Source: Paenibacillus lactis
GTDB taxonomy: Bacteria; Bacillota; Bacilli; Paenibacillales; Paenibacillaceae
Reading direction: 5' to 3'
Length of the DNA stretch: 64,000 bases
Assembly (NCBI RefSeq): GCF_017873605.1
Contig: NZ_JAGGKI010000024.1
Span: 1-64,000, forward strand
The notes under the pieces are model-generated. The model was not told where the DNA came from. It made no database searches and saw only the letters and a list, made by a program, of their open reading frames with translations. Position 1 is the first letter of the stretch; each line of letters starts with the position of its first letter. A program made the translations under genes and the position numbers. This document shows, one piece after another, positions 25,035-34,465 of this stretch.

Positions 25035-25808
25035 TTGCCGAAACTGCAAATATCAGGAAAGGGACAATCGGTGCCTTGTGAAGGAATTCTGTTTGACAAA
25101 GACGGTACGCTGCTCCATTTCTTGACATTATGGGGAGGATGGGCGGAATATGTGCTGGACTCCATGGAGAAGCAGCTTGCGATGATGGGGGCCGGTTTTA
25201 CTAGCCCCCGGGAGCAGGTGCTCGGGACGAAGCATGATGCGAAAGGGCAGATCTGCGGTTATGATGTTACCGGCCCGCTGGCCATGGGGACCGTGGAGGA
25301 AACGACGGGCATGCTCGCCTGGCAGCTATATGCCGCAGGCATGCCGTGGAACGAGGCGATTACTCAAGTCAAGCAAATGACGAAGAATGCCATGTATGAA
25401 ATCCGCCGCCGCAAGCCGGCCTTTCCGATGACGGGTCTCGAGCAATTTTTGACGAAATGCACGCAGGCATCCGTGAAGCTGGCCGTCGTTACGTCGGACG
25501 ACACCGCGGCCGCGATGGAGCATATCGAGTGGCTCGGCCTTAGCTCATTCTTTACGGCTATCATCGGCCGGGATCAGGTCCGAAACGGCAAACCTCATCC
25601 GGACATGGCGGAGATGGCGTGCAGGCTGCTCGGCATCAAGCCGGAGGAGGCGGTGGTCGTCGGAGACAGCAACGCGGATATGCAGATGGGCAAGCAGGCG
25701 GGGGCAGCCCTGGCGGTAGGCTTGTGCGACAATATCGAAGATGCGGCTCATTTGATAGATGCCGATGTTGTCATCTCCGATTATAATGAACTAGAGGTGT
25801 ATAGATAG
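25035..25808 (+). CDS. HAD-family hydrolase
   Basis: A 257-residue haloacid dehalogenase-type phosphatase. Motif I is GILFDKDGTL (nucleophile D21, acid/base D23), motif II VVTSDDT, the lysine is in NGKPHPDMAE, and motif IV is VVVGDSNADMQMG. The long helical cap between motifs I and II (about 40-135) is of the C1 type seen in phosphoglycolate phosphatase-like enzymes; the substrate is unknown. The start is TTG 25035, 6-7 bases after GGAGGGT; TTG 25011 lies upstream of that site. A dispersed repeat lies immediately after it. Confidence 0.85.
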   Translation: MPKLQISGKGQSVPCEGILFDKDGTLLHFLTLWGGWAEYVLDSMEKQLAMMGAGFTSPREQVLGTKHDAKGQICGYDVTGPLAMGTVEETTGMLAWQLYAAGMPWNEAITQVKQMTKNAMYEIRRRKPAFPMTGLEQFLTKCTQASVKLAVVTSDDTAAAMEHIEWLGLSSFFTAIIGRDQVRNGKPHPDMAEMACRLLGIKPEEAVVVGDSNADMQMGKQAGAALAVGLCDNIEDAAHLIDADVVISDYNELEVYR

Positions 25809-25813
25809 ACGTG

Positions 25814-25928
25814 AGGATTTTGATAAAATCCAAAGAGCGGCTTTCAATCAGCAATTTATAGAGCGAATGGGTTTGGTTCGTCTCTAAATTGTACCGGGAG
25901 CGGCTTTAATCGAATTTAGCAAAATCCT
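25814..25928. repeat. Dispersed intergenic repeat, copy A
   Basis: A 115-bp element bounded by AGGATTTTGA and GCAAAATCCT, near-inverted ends. A related copy is at 49908-50018. They share ATCCAAAGAGC, GGTTT(G/A)GTTCGTC and the right end exactly or nearly so. It has no ORF of note. Confidence 0.7.
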
Positions 25929-25966
25929 GAAACGACAGCGATTATGGCTGTGTGGAGGTGTGAAGA

Positions 25967-26725
25967 GTGGAGAACAGGAAAAAGATCGAGCAGTTGGCAA
26001 CATGGATTGAGGCAAGCGATTATATTGTTTTTTTCGGAGGGGCCGGCACGTCTACCGAGAGCGGAATACCTGATTTCCGTTCGGCAGCCGGTCTGTATCA
26101 GAGCGAGCATCAGTCTCCGTATCCGCCGGAGGTTATGCTCAGCCACTCATTTTTCATGAAGCACCCTGAGGTGTTTTATGATTTCTACCGGAGCAAAATG
26201 CTGCATCCCCATGCTCAGCCGAACGGCTGTCATCGCCTGCTGTCGAGACTTGCGCGCGAGGGCAAGCTGAAAGCAGTTATTACGCAAAATATCGATGGTC
26301 TCCATCAGAGCGCCGGCTGCACCGACGTGCTGGAGCTCCATGGCTCGGTGCATCGCAATTATTGCATGGAATGCTCCCGGTTTTTCAGCCTTCAGGACAT
26401 TCTGGACATCAAGGAGACCGTTCCGCGCTGTCCGGACTGCGGCGGGGTGATCAGACCGGACGTTGTATTATATGAGGAAGAGCTTGACCAGAAGATCCTC
26501 ATGCGCTCGATTCAGGAAATCTCGACGGCGGATCTGTTGATCATCGGTGGCACTTCATTGACCGTACATCCTGCAGCCGGCCTGGTTTCCTACTTTCAGG
26601 GAAGCAAAGTAGCCCTTCTGAATGCGGATCCTACGCCGTATGATCATCGGGCGGGACTCCTGATCGCGGATCGCATCGGCGAGGTCATGACGGAGGTTGA
26701 CAAGCTGATCCATACCAAGCTGTAA
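25967..26725 (+). CDS. NAD-dependent protein deacylase (sirtuin)
   Basis: A 252-residue Sir2-family enzyme that removes acyl groups from lysines using NAD. The Rossmann signature is FFGGAGTSTESGIPDFRS (about 23-39), the NAD and catalytic part TQNIDGLHQSAG followed by ELHGS with the catalytic histidine near 125, and the zinc ribbon CMEC...CPDC. The long substrate-site segment (SEHQSPYPPEVMLSHSFF) suggests a class U- or III-like bacterial sirtuin. GTG 25967 is preceded by GGAGGTG. It stands between a HAD hydrolase and an aldo/keto reductase, with no operon partner obvious. Confidence 0.92.
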   Translation: MENRKKIEQLATWIEASDYIVFFGGAGTSTESGIPDFRSAAGLYQSEHQSPYPPEVMLSHSFFMKHPEVFYDFYRSKMLHPHAQPNGCHRLLSRLAREGKLKAVITQNIDGLHQSAGCTDVLELHGSVHRNYCMECSRFFSLQDILDIKETVPRCPDCGGVIRPDVVLYEEELDQKILMRSIQEISTADLLIIGGTSLTVHPAAGLVSYFQGSKVALLNADPTPYDHRAGLLIADRIGEVMTEVDKLIHTKL

Positions 26726-26808
26726 TCGTTTTCTTGTCAACGGGCGGCAAAACAGGATAAGATATTTCTTGCAACGGACGTAACCTTAATCGAGAGGCAG
26801 GGATATAA

Positions 26809-27822
26809 GTGACCTATGTGGCTAGCGAAGACCGCTATGAAGGCATGATCTATAACCGCTGCGGGCGATCCGGATTGAAGCTTCCGGCTATCTCGCTCGG
26901 CTTGTGGCATAATTTCGGCGGCATCGATACGTATGAGAACGGACGGAATATGATTACGCGCGCATTTGACCTTGGTATCACGCACTTTGACCTGGCGAAC
27001 AATTACGGACCGCCTCCAGGCTCAGCGGAAGAAACGTTCGGAAAGATTCTATCCAGGGATCTGAAGGCGTACCGCGACGAGATCGTCATCTCTTCAAAGG
27101 CAGGCTATTATATGTGGCCGGGACCTTATGGCGATTGGGGCTCGCGCAAGTATCTGGTATCCAGTCTCGATCAGAGCCTCAAGCGGATGGGATTGGATTA
27201 TGTTGATATTTTCTATCATCACCGGATGGATCCGGAGACGCCGCTCGAAGAGACGATGATGGCGCTCGATCACATTGTCCGGTCCGGGAAGGCCTTGTTT
27301 ATCGGAATATCCAACTATTCCCCTGAGAAGACGAGGGAAGCAATCGCGATTCTCAAGGATCTCGGCACGCCGCTGCTGATTCATCAGCCGAGCTATTCCA
27401 TGCTGGACCGGTGGATAGAGAACGGCCTGCTGGATGTGCTCGAGGAGAACGGTGTGGGCAGCATTGCCTTTACGCCGCTCGCCCAGGGGCTTCTGACCAA
27501 CAAATATTTGAATGGCGTTCCTGTCGATTCGCGCGCCGCCAGCGCGTCGGTCTTCTTGAACGAAAGCAACATCACGCCGGATGTTCTCCGCAAAATCCGG
27601 GCGCTGAACCAGATGGCGGCGGCACGCGGACAGAGCCTGGCTCAATTCGCGCTGGCCTGGGTGCTGCGGGGCGGAAGAGTAACCTCGGCCTTGATCGGTG
27701 CGAGCAAGGTGAGTCAGATCGAGGATAATGTAGCTGCCCTGAATCATCTGGAATTCTCCAAGGAGGAGCTCGACCGGATCGAAGCGATCCTGAAGACGGA
27801 GACCGAGGATAAGTCGTCCTAG
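26809..27822 (+). CDS. Aldo/keto reductase (YghZ-like)
   Basis: A 337-residue NADPH-dependent TIM-barrel reductase. The N-terminus MIYNRCGRSGLKLPAISLGL and the segment ANNYGPPPGSAEE (catalytic tyrosine) match the YghZ/L-glyceraldehyde 3-phosphate reductase and potassium-channel beta-subunit branch. The catalytic lysine is in ISSKAGYYMWPGPYGDWGS, histidine in DIFYHHRMD, and the cofactor site near SALIGASKVSQIEDN. The start is GTG 26809. The physiological substrate is probably a small aldehyde, by homology only. Confidence 0.9.
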   Translation: MTYVASEDRYEGMIYNRCGRSGLKLPAISLGLWHNFGGIDTYENGRNMITRAFDLGITHFDLANNYGPPPGSAEETFGKILSRDLKAYRDEIVISSKAGYYMWPGPYGDWGSRKYLVSSLDQSLKRMGLDYVDIFYHHRMDPETPLEETMMALDHIVRSGKALFIGISNYSPEKTREAIAILKDLGTPLLIHQPSYSMLDRWIENGLLDVLEENGVGSIAFTPLAQGLLTNKYLNGVPVDSRAASASVFLNESNITPDVLRKIRALNQMAAARGQSLAQFALAWVLRGGRVTSALIGASKVSQIEDNVAALNHLEFSKEELDRIEAILKTETEDKSS

Positions 27823-27892
27823 ACATCAGGCAGCAGCTTTTAATAGAGATGCTTTTTAAGAACAACGGTATAATCGATTGCTTTGGAAGAAG

Positions 27893-27935
27893 AGCGTCCC
27901 GGGTCAAGATGGTTGACCTTTCGGGATGCTTTTTT
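27893..27935 (+). terminator. Terminator after the aldo/keto reductase
   Basis: AGCGTCCCGGGTCAA pairs with TTGACC-TTTCGGGATGCT around a 5-base loop and is followed by TTTTTT. Confidence 0.8.
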
Positions 27936-27951
27936 GCTAAAGCGGCAGGGA

Positions 27952-28821
27952 CTATGGTTGATATTGAGCCGAGGTATCCTCGATATCCTTGCGGTAGCGG
28001 GACGGGGATTTCCCGACCCAGCGCTTGAACTGGCGCGAGAAATAGAGCGGATCCGTCAGGCCCACCGAAGCGGCGACCTGTTCAATGGACAGATCAGGAC
28101 GCTCGCGCAGCAGCCGCTTGGACTGATCGATTCGCAGGCGGAGCAAATAGGTGATGGGGGTCATCCCGGTTTCTTTCTTGAAGATGCGCGATAGATATGC
28201 GCGATTATAACCGAGACTCGCACACATCTGCTCGATCGAGACGGGGTGCGCATACTGGGCAGTCATATAATTGATCATTTGCTTTACCGTGCGCTGAACC
28301 TGCGGTTCGCCCAGCAGAACCTGTGCCGGGCGCCCGCCGAGCCGCATGATTTCGGCCCAAATGAGGTAGAGGTAGCCGACGGCGGCCACGTGGGAGCTTT
28401 CCTCCTTCGTCTGGAAGCCGGCCTGTATGCGCGAGATGTACCCGGGAATACGGCTCTCGCTAGGCATGTGGAGGACCGGACGCTCAGGCAGCAGGCCGGT
28501 GGCTTCCACCTCTACGGCGGCGGCGTCTCCGTCAAAGGCAACCCAGCGGTACCGCCACGGATCGTTGTGGTCGGAGACGTAGCTGACAAGCTGCCCCGGG
28601 TGAATGAGAAAGCAGTCTCCGGGCCCGAGCGGGTATGTATCAGCCTCGGTACGAAAGGTTCCGCGGCCTGATTCAATAACATGAAGCAGGAAATGATCGT
28701 ATATTTTGGGCCCGAGCGCATGCCTGGGGAGCGTCTGGCTTTCGCCGGCAAACCGCACTCTCAGCCTGGAGGCTTCCGGCTGGGCCGGGTTCGATGCAAC
28801 AGAATAGGTTGTCGGTTTCAA
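27952..28821 (-). CDS. AraC-family transcriptional regulator
   Basis: A 289-residue regulator with an N-terminal cupin sensor (YPLGPGDCFLIHPGQLVSY) and two C-terminal helix-turn-helix motifs: SIEQMCASLGYNRAYLSRIF and SIEQVAASVGLTDPLYFSRQ, ending KSPSRYRKD. This is the usual sugar-responsive AraC layout. I start at TTG 28821 because AAGGAAGG lies 8 bases upstream; ATGs further up (28842, 28884) have no ribosome binding site. It is divergent from galKET, so control of galactose genes is a reasonable inference. Confidence 0.85.
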   Translation of the reverse strand: MKPTTYSVASNPAQPEASRLRVRFAGESQTLPRHALGPKIYDHFLLHVIESGRGTFRTEADTYPLGPGDCFLIHPGQLVSYVSDHNDPWRYRWVAFDGDAAAVEVEATGLLPERPVLHMPSESRIPGYISRIQAGFQTKEESSHVAAVGYLYLIWAEIMRLGGRPAQVLLGEPQVQRTVKQMINYMTAQYAHPVSIEQMCASLGYNRAYLSRIFKKETGMTPITYLLRLRIDQSKRLLRERPDLSIEQVAASVGLTDPLYFSRQFKRWVGKSPSRYRKDIEDTSAQYQP

Positions 28822-28930
28822 TAAAATGACCTTCCTTAACATAGAGTCGAGCTTGCTTGCTACAAGGGGTGGAGCTGATGTCATGCTGTCCGCAATCCAA
28901 CCTTATTGTATCCTGCAAGGTCACATAAAT

Positions 28931-29008
28931 CCATATGTAACTCACAAGACTTCATTACCGCCAGACGTCAATTTCGCTATACTTGAATCAGTAAATCTAC
29001 CATATGTA
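28931..29008. promoter_or_regulatory. AraC-regulator/galK divergent control region
   Basis: CCATATGTA occurs at 28931-28939 and 29000-29008 in direct orientation, 69 bases apart, around a TATACT (28978-28983) with a weak -35 (TTACCG, 28955-28960). This fits a promoter flanked by activator or repressor sites for the neighbouring AraC protein. The assignment is inference. Confidence 0.35.
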
Positions 29009-29027
29009 CAGGATGGAGTGATTGGCA

Positions 29028-30203
29028 GTGGACACAAATCAACTTATGGAAGCATTTAAGAATAAGCACGGTGAAAGCAAGCATCAGGCCCGGATATTCA
29101 ACGCGCCGGGGCGCGTCAATCTGATCGGCGAGCACTTGGATTATAACGGCGGATACGTTCTTCCGGCGGCGCTGGAATTCGGCACCACCTTGATCATCCG
29201 TCCGCGCGACGATGACAAGCTGTCGCTGGCTTCAACGAATCTGGCTCACACAGCGGATATCCGCTTGCAGCATATCGGCACCAAGACGGAGGAATGGACG
29301 GATTATCCGGCGGGTGTCATCGTGGAGCTGAACAAGCTTGGCGTTACGCTCTCCAGCGGCTACGATCTGCTCTACCATGGCGATATTCCGAATGGTGCGG
29401 GTCTTTCCTCCTCAGCGTCGCTGGAGGTTGTGACCGCCTATGCCCTCCTGTCGATGGAAGGCAAGGAGACGGATACAGTGGAGATCGCGAAGCTGTCCCA
29501 GCGTGCCGAGAACCAGTTCGTCGGCGTCAACTCCGGCATCATGGACCAATTTGCCGTAGCCAACGGAAGAAAGGACCATGCGATTCTGCTCATGTGCGAT
29601 ACGCTGGAGTATGAGCTCGTTCCTTTCCAGACGGGGGCTTACAAGCTGGTCATTGCCAATACCAATAAGCGCCGCGGCCTCGTTGATTCCAAGTACAATG
29701 AACGCCGCAGCGAATGCGACAAGGCACTTGAAATTTTACAGAAGGAAATTCCGGCGCTGTCGTACCTGGCTCAGCTTAACCCGCAGCAATTCAAGGATGT
29801 TCGGGACTCCATCAAGGATGAAACGGTATCCAGACGGGCCCAGCATGTTGTTGAAGAGAACCAGCGCGTGCTCGACTCGGTGAAGGCTTTGAAGGATAAC
29901 GATCTGGAAGCATTCGGACAATACATGAACCAATCGCATGACTCGCTTCGCTATCTATATGAAGTGACCGGGGATGAGCTCGATGCCCTGGTTGAGGAAG
30001 CGCAGCGGATACCGGGCACGCTTGGCTCCAGAATGACCGGCGCCGGATTCGGAGGATGTACGGTATCGCTTGTTCATGAGGATGCGGTGGAGCGCTTTAT
30101 CGAAGAGGTTGGCCGAAAGTATGAGGCAAGAACCGGACTGAAAGCCGATTTCTACGTATGCGGCGTTGGTCACGGCGTTCATGAAATAAAGGAGGGCAAC
30201 TAA
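29028..30203 (+). CDS. galK: Galactokinase
   Basis: Phosphorylates galactose at C1, the first Leloir step. The 391-residue GHMP kinase has the galactokinase signature GRVNLIGEHLDYNGG (about 29-42), the ATP loop PNGAGLSSSASLE, and the C-terminal GSRMTGAGFGGCTVSLV. The start is GTG 29028, with GGAGTG 7-8 bases upstream; TTG 29022 is too close to that site. It is the first gene of galKET; the next start follows one base after its stop codon. Confidence 0.96.
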   Translation: MDTNQLMEAFKNKHGESKHQARIFNAPGRVNLIGEHLDYNGGYVLPAALEFGTTLIIRPRDDDKLSLASTNLAHTADIRLQHIGTKTEEWTDYPAGVIVELNKLGVTLSSGYDLLYHGDIPNGAGLSSSASLEVVTAYALLSMEGKETDTVEIAKLSQRAENQFVGVNSGIMDQFAVANGRKDHAILLMCDTLEYELVPFQTGAYKLVIANTNKRRGLVDSKYNERRSECDKALEILQKEIPALSYLAQLNPQQFKDVRDSIKDETVSRRAQHVVEENQRVLDSVKALKDNDLEAFGQYMNQSHDSLRYLYEVTGDELDALVEEAQRIPGTLGSRMTGAGFGGCTVSLVHEDAVERFIEEVGRKYEARTGLKADFYVCGVGHGVHEIKEGN

Positions 30204-30204
30204 A

Positions 30205-31194
30205 ATGGCTATATTGGTAACCGGCGGAGCAGGGTATATTGGCTCGCATACCGTGGCAGAGCTGCTTGAGAAGGGTGAAGATGTGGTTGTCATCGACAGC
30301 CTGGAGACGGGACACCGCGAGGCGCTGCTTGGCGGAAAGCTGTATGAGGGGGATCTGCGCGATAAGGCGCTGCTGAAGCAGCTGTTTTCGGAAAATGAAA
30401 TCGATGCCGTCATCCACTTCGCAGCAAACTCGCTCGTTGGCGAGAGTATGAAGGACCCTGTCAAGTACTATGACAACAACGTCTATGGAACACTGTGTCT
30501 GCTGGAAGCGATGAATGAAGCGAATGTCCGGAAGATCGTCTTCTCTTCAACAGCAGCGACATATGGCGAGCCTGAAAAGGTGCCGATTGAGGAAGCGGAT
30601 CGGACGCAGCCGACGAATGTGTACGGCGAAACCAAGCTGATGATGGAGCGGATGATGGCCTGGTTCGATACGGTGCTTGGCATCAAATATGTCTCCCTTC
30701 GCTATTTCAATGCCGCCGGCTCGCATGAAAGCGGGAAGATCGGCGAGGATCACCGGCCGGAGAGCCATCTGATTCCGCTTGTGCTGCAGACGGCGCTGAA
30801 GCAGCGCCCGCATATTTCGGTGTTCGGCAGCGATTATGCTACACCGGACGGCACCTGCGTCCGGGATTATATCCATGTTAGCGACCTGGCGGATGCTCAT
30901 CTGCGGGCGGTTGAATATTTGCGGCGCGGGGAGCCCAGCAATGTGTTCAACCTTGGCAACGGGCTGGGCTTCTCGGTGAACGAAGTGATCGAAACGTCGA
31001 GAAAGGTGACCGGAGCCGACATTCCGGTTGTGATGGAAGCCAGACGGGCCGGGGATCCGGCGGTGCTGGTGGCCTCTTCCGATAAGGCACGCGCTGTGCT
31101 CGGATGGAAGCCGGCGCGTACGACGCTTGAGGAAATCATTGAAAGCGCCTGGAGATGGCACAGCAGCCATCCGGATGGTTACGGGAATCGATAA
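30205..31194 (+). CDS. galE: UDP-glucose 4-epimerase
   Basis: Interconverts UDP-galactose and UDP-glucose. The 329-residue short-chain dehydrogenase-type protein begins ILVTGGAGYIGSH (NAD loop), has the catalytic serine region FSSTAATYG and the YGETK tyrosine/lysine pair, and the sugar-binding RYFNAAGSHESGKIGEDH. GGAGGG precedes the ATG, inside the end of galK. Second gene of galKET. Confidence 0.96.
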   Translation: MAILVTGGAGYIGSHTVAELLEKGEDVVVIDSLETGHREALLGGKLYEGDLRDKALLKQLFSENEIDAVIHFAANSLVGESMKDPVKYYDNNVYGTLCLLEAMNEANVRKIVFSSTAATYGEPEKVPIEEADRTQPTNVYGETKLMMERMMAWFDTVLGIKYVSLRYFNAAGSHESGKIGEDHRPESHLIPLVLQTALKQRPHISVFGSDYATPDGTCVRDYIHVSDLADAHLRAVEYLRRGEPSNVFNLGNGLGFSVNEVIETSRKVTGADIPVVMEARRAGDPAVLVASSDKARAVLGWKPARTTLEEIIESAWRWHSSHPDGYGNR

Positions 31195-31214
31195 ATCCAA
31201 GGGGGAGATCAACG

Positions 31215-32804
31215 ATGGATATGACAACTGCAAGCACTCCCGAAGCAAAGCAGGCCCTGTACGCGATCGAAATGCTGGTGAAATATGCCTTGCAGAAAGG
31301 CCTGATCCGCGAGGCGGATGTCGACTACAGCCGGAATCTCCTGCTGGAGGATTTCGGGTTCAGCGAGTCGTACCTTGAAGAGGTCAAGGATGAAGTCCCT
31401 GAAGGACCCCAGTCCCTGCTCGATACGCTGATCGATTACGGGGCCGCTCATGACCTCATCCCGGAAAATACGGATACGTACCGGGATTTGCTGGATGCCA
31501 AAATTATGGGTCGGCTGATGGCAAGGCCTTCGGAAGTGGAGCATGCCTTTCAAATCTTGAAGGAGGAGCAGGGGATTGAGGCGGCTACAAGCTGGTTTTA
31601 TAACTTCAGCATCGACTCCAATTACATCCGCATGGACCGCGTGGCCAAGAACGAGTATTGGAAGCATCCGAGCGAATACGGGGATATCGAGATCACGATC
31701 AATCTGTCCAAGCCGGAAAAAAGCCCGAAGGAAATCGCGATGGCAAAGCTCCTTCCTCCGCCGGTCTATCCCAAATGCCAGCTATGCCGCGAAAATGTCG
31801 GGTATGCTGGCAGGGTAAACCACCCGGCCCGCCAAAACTTGCGCATCCTGCCGCTTGAGCTGAACGGGGAGCCGTGGTTCTTCCAATACTCGCCATACGT
31901 TTATTACAACGAACACTGCATCGTGTTTCATCGGGAGCATGTTCCGATGAAGCTGACGACGGAGACGCTGTCCCGCCTCTTGAGCTTCGTGGATATATAC
32001 CCGCACTATTTCCTTGGCTCGAATGCGGATTTGCCGATTGTCGGCGGCTCCATTCTGACGCATGACCATTTCCAGGGGGGACGGCACAACTTCCCGATCC
32101 AGAATGCCCCCCGCGTACTCGGGTTCGTCCACTCGCAGTTCCCGGGTGTATCGGTCGACATCGTGAAATGGCCAATGTCCGTAATCCGGCTCGCCTCGAA
32201 GGACCGGCAGCGGCTGCTGGATTGCGCGTCCCAAATTTACGAAGCCTGGAAATCCTACAGTGACCCGGAAGCGGATATTCTGGCTTTTAGCGAGACGGAT
32301 GGAGCGCGTGTCCGACATAACACGGTGACTCCGATCGCGAGAAGACATGCGGACGGCGGGTATGAAATGGATTTGGTGCTGCGCAACAACCGGACGAGTG
32401 CAGCGCATCCGGAGGGGATTTTTCATCCGCACCGCGAGATGCACCATATCAAAAAGGAAAATATCGGTTTGATCGAGGTGATGGGACTTGCCATCCTCCC
32501 GGGCCGGCTTAAGGTGGAGCTTGACTTGATCGCCGATATATTAGCCGGCAACGAAGAGCTTTACGCCGCCAGTCGGCAGCCGGATCACCCGCTTGCCGTT
32601 CACGGCGAATGGATTCAGAGCCTGCGGGAGCGTCTGCCGGCCGCGTCGGACAAAGCGGAAGCCGCGGAGTGGATACGCCGGGAGGTAGGTCAGAAGTTCA
32701 CCACGATTCTGGAGCATGCAGGCGTTTATAAACAAACAGCGGAAGGGCAGCAAGCCTTCAAGCGCTTCTTGAGCAGCATGGGCTTTGTGACGGACCAGGG
32801 ATAA
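31215..32804 (+). CDS. galT: UDP-glucose--hexose-1-phosphate uridylyltransferase (type 2)
   Basis: Transfers UMP from UDP-glucose to galactose 1-phosphate, closing the Leloir pathway. The 529-residue length and the segments HCIVFHREHVPMKLT, GGSILTHDHFQGGRHNF (catalytic HxH-like region) and KWPMSVIRL mark the Gram-positive GalT2 family rather than the shorter histidine-triad type of enteric bacteria. GGGGGAG lies before ATG 31215. It is 20 bases downstream of galE and the operon ends at the hairpin at 32912. Confidence 0.95.
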   Translation: MDMTTASTPEAKQALYAIEMLVKYALQKGLIREADVDYSRNLLLEDFGFSESYLEEVKDEVPEGPQSLLDTLIDYGAAHDLIPENTDTYRDLLDAKIMGRLMARPSEVEHAFQILKEEQGIEAATSWFYNFSIDSNYIRMDRVAKNEYWKHPSEYGDIEITINLSKPEKSPKEIAMAKLLPPPVYPKCQLCRENVGYAGRVNHPARQNLRILPLELNGEPWFFQYSPYVYYNEHCIVFHREHVPMKLTTETLSRLLSFVDIYPHYFLGSNADLPIVGGSILTHDHFQGGRHNFPIQNAPRVLGFVHSQFPGVSVDIVKWPMSVIRLASKDRQRLLDCASQIYEAWKSYSDPEADILAFSETDGARVRHNTVTPIARRHADGGYEMDLVLRNNRTSAAHPEGIFHPHREMHHIKKENIGLIEVMGLAILPGRLKVELDLIADILAGNEELYAASRQPDHPLAVHGEWIQSLRERLPAASDKAEAAEWIRREVGQKFTTILEHAGVYKQTAEGQQAFKRFLSSMGFVTDQG

Positions 32805-32911
32805 ATGCCGGAGCCGAAGGCAAAACATCCGGAGTAAAGCATGTGCGCAGCGTCTTAAGAGAGCTTCATCTCCGTTTTGGCACCAGCCTTGAAGGATGAG
32901 CCCCTATAGCG

Positions 32912-32974
32912 GCCGTTCCTATGCAAATCGCAGGCAGGTTTTCGAACCTCCTTTTGCATAGGGACGGCTTTTTT
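32912..32974 (+). terminator. Terminator of galKET
   Basis: GCCGTTCCTATGCAAA and TTTGCATAGGGACGGC form long arms, followed by TTTTTT. Confidence 0.88.
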
Positions 32975-33139
32975 CATGGCCAAACGATAGGGTACGGATG
33001 GCGCCAAACCTTGCATGCAATTGCTTCTCTTGCGCTCGGTCAGGTGTCTGTTTGTTATGTCCTACGGGAATGGGGTAAAATGATAGAGCAGCAAAGACAC
33101 ATTAGCACAATCCCATTACACTTATTGGAGGTACGCAAC

Positions 33140-34303
33140 ATGAGACCTTTTGTATTTCATAATCCGACCCGGCTGATATTCGGGAAAGGCAAGCTGAGCG
33201 CCCTGAAGGAGGAAGTGTCGAAATACGGCAAGAACGTACTGCTCGTATACGGCGGCGGGAGCATCAAACGAAGCGGCCTGTATGATCAGGTCCTCTCCTT
33301 GCTAAAGGAAGCGGGAGCATCCGTAACAGAACTGGCCGGCGTTGAGCCGAATCCGCGTCTGTGCACGGTCCACAAAGGCGTTTCGCTCTGCCGTGAGCAC
33401 AGCATCGATCTGATCCTGGCCGTAGGCGGGGGGAGCGTCATTGACTGCTCCAAGGCGATTGCCGTCGGAGCCAAATACGACGGGGATATGTGGGATTTCG
33501 TCGAGCGTAAGGCTGCCCCGCAAGGAGCGCTTCCGCTTGGCACCGTACTGACCATGGCCGCAACGGGCTCCGAGATGAACGGGGGCTCGGTCATCACGAA
33601 CGAAGCAACGAAGGAGAAGATGGGCTGGGGAAGCCCGTGGGCGTATCCCGCGTTCTCGATTTTGGATCCCGTACATACGTTCACGCTTCCTCGCGATCAG
33701 ACGGTATACGGCATCGTTGACATTATGTCGCATGTTCTCGAGCATTATTTCCATCAGGATACCAATACCCCGGTTCAGGACGGCTTCTGCGAGACGATTT
33801 TGCGCACGATGATCGATACGGCGCCGAAGCTGGTCGAAGACCTGGAAAACTACGAGCTGCGCGAGACGGTGATGTACTGCGGCACGATGGCGCTCAACGG
33901 CATGATTAACATGGGGATGGCCGGCGACTGGGCAACCCATAATATCGAGCATGCGGTATCGGCTGTGTACGACATTCCGCACGGCGGCGGCCTGGCGATT
34001 TTGTTCCCGAACTGGATGAAGTATAATCTGCCAGCACAGCCCGCACGCTTCAAGTCGCTTGCGGTCAATGTGTTCGGGGTGGATTCTGCCGGCAAGACCG
34101 ACGAAGAGGCCGGACTCGAAGGCATTGAGGCGCTCCGCCGTTTCTGGAGCTCGATTGGGGCTCCTAGTACGCTGGGAGACTACAACATAGACGACTCCGA
34201 AATTGAGGCCATGGCCGACAAGGCAATGCGCTTCGGTCCTTTCGGTAACTTCCGCAAGCTGCAGCGCGAGGATGTTGTCGAAATTTATAAAATGTCGCTG
34301 TAA
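33140..34303 (+). CDS. Iron-containing alcohol dehydrogenase (butanol dehydrogenase-like)
   Basis: A 387-residue group III dehydrogenase, most like NAD(P)H-dependent butanol dehydrogenases such as YugJ. It has the nucleotide loop VYGGGSIKRSGLYD, then LAVGGGSVIDCSKAIAV, TMAATGSEMNGGSVI, and the iron-binding histidines in DIMSHVLEHYF and HAVSAVYDIPHGGGLAIL. ATG 33140 has GGAGG 7-8 bases upstream; the longer reading from 32921 runs back into the galT terminator and is rejected. It is a single gene. Confidence 0.93.
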   Translation: MRPFVFHNPTRLIFGKGKLSALKEEVSKYGKNVLLVYGGGSIKRSGLYDQVLSLLKEAGASVTELAGVEPNPRLCTVHKGVSLCREHSIDLILAVGGGSVIDCSKAIAVGAKYDGDMWDFVERKAAPQGALPLGTVLTMAATGSEMNGGSVITNEATKEKMGWGSPWAYPAFSILDPVHTFTLPRDQTVYGIVDIMSHVLEHYFHQDTNTPVQDGFCETILRTMIDTAPKLVEDLENYELRETVMYCGTMALNGMINMGMAGDWATHNIEHAVSAVYDIPHGGGLAILFPNWMKYNLPAQPARFKSLAVNVFGVDSAGKTDEEAGLEGIEALRRFWSSIGAPSTLGDYNIDDSEIEAMADKAMRFGPFGNFRKLQREDVVEIYKMSL

Positions 34304-34350
34304 GCTCAGCGGATTAGGAACAATGAAGCTAGAACATTAGATTGGGGCTG

Positions 34351-34416
34351 CAAGCAGCCTTCCAAGAAGCTGTCCTTCACGTGGAAATATTCTACGGCTG
34401 GGCGGCTTTTTTTCAT
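34351..34416 (+). terminator. Probable terminator after the alcohol dehydrogenase
   Basis: AAGCAGCCTTCCA...TGGAA...GGCTGGGCGGCTT forms an interrupted stem followed by TTTTTTT. Confidence 0.6.
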
Positions 34417-34465
34417 GTATAATGGGGTGATATGAAGAGATTTCCATACGATTACGGCAAATAAT

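Noticed and set aside
32921..33139. N-terminal extension of the alcohol dehydrogenase
   Set aside because: The open frame runs back into the galT terminator; the ATG at 33140 has a good ribosome binding site and the family N-terminus.
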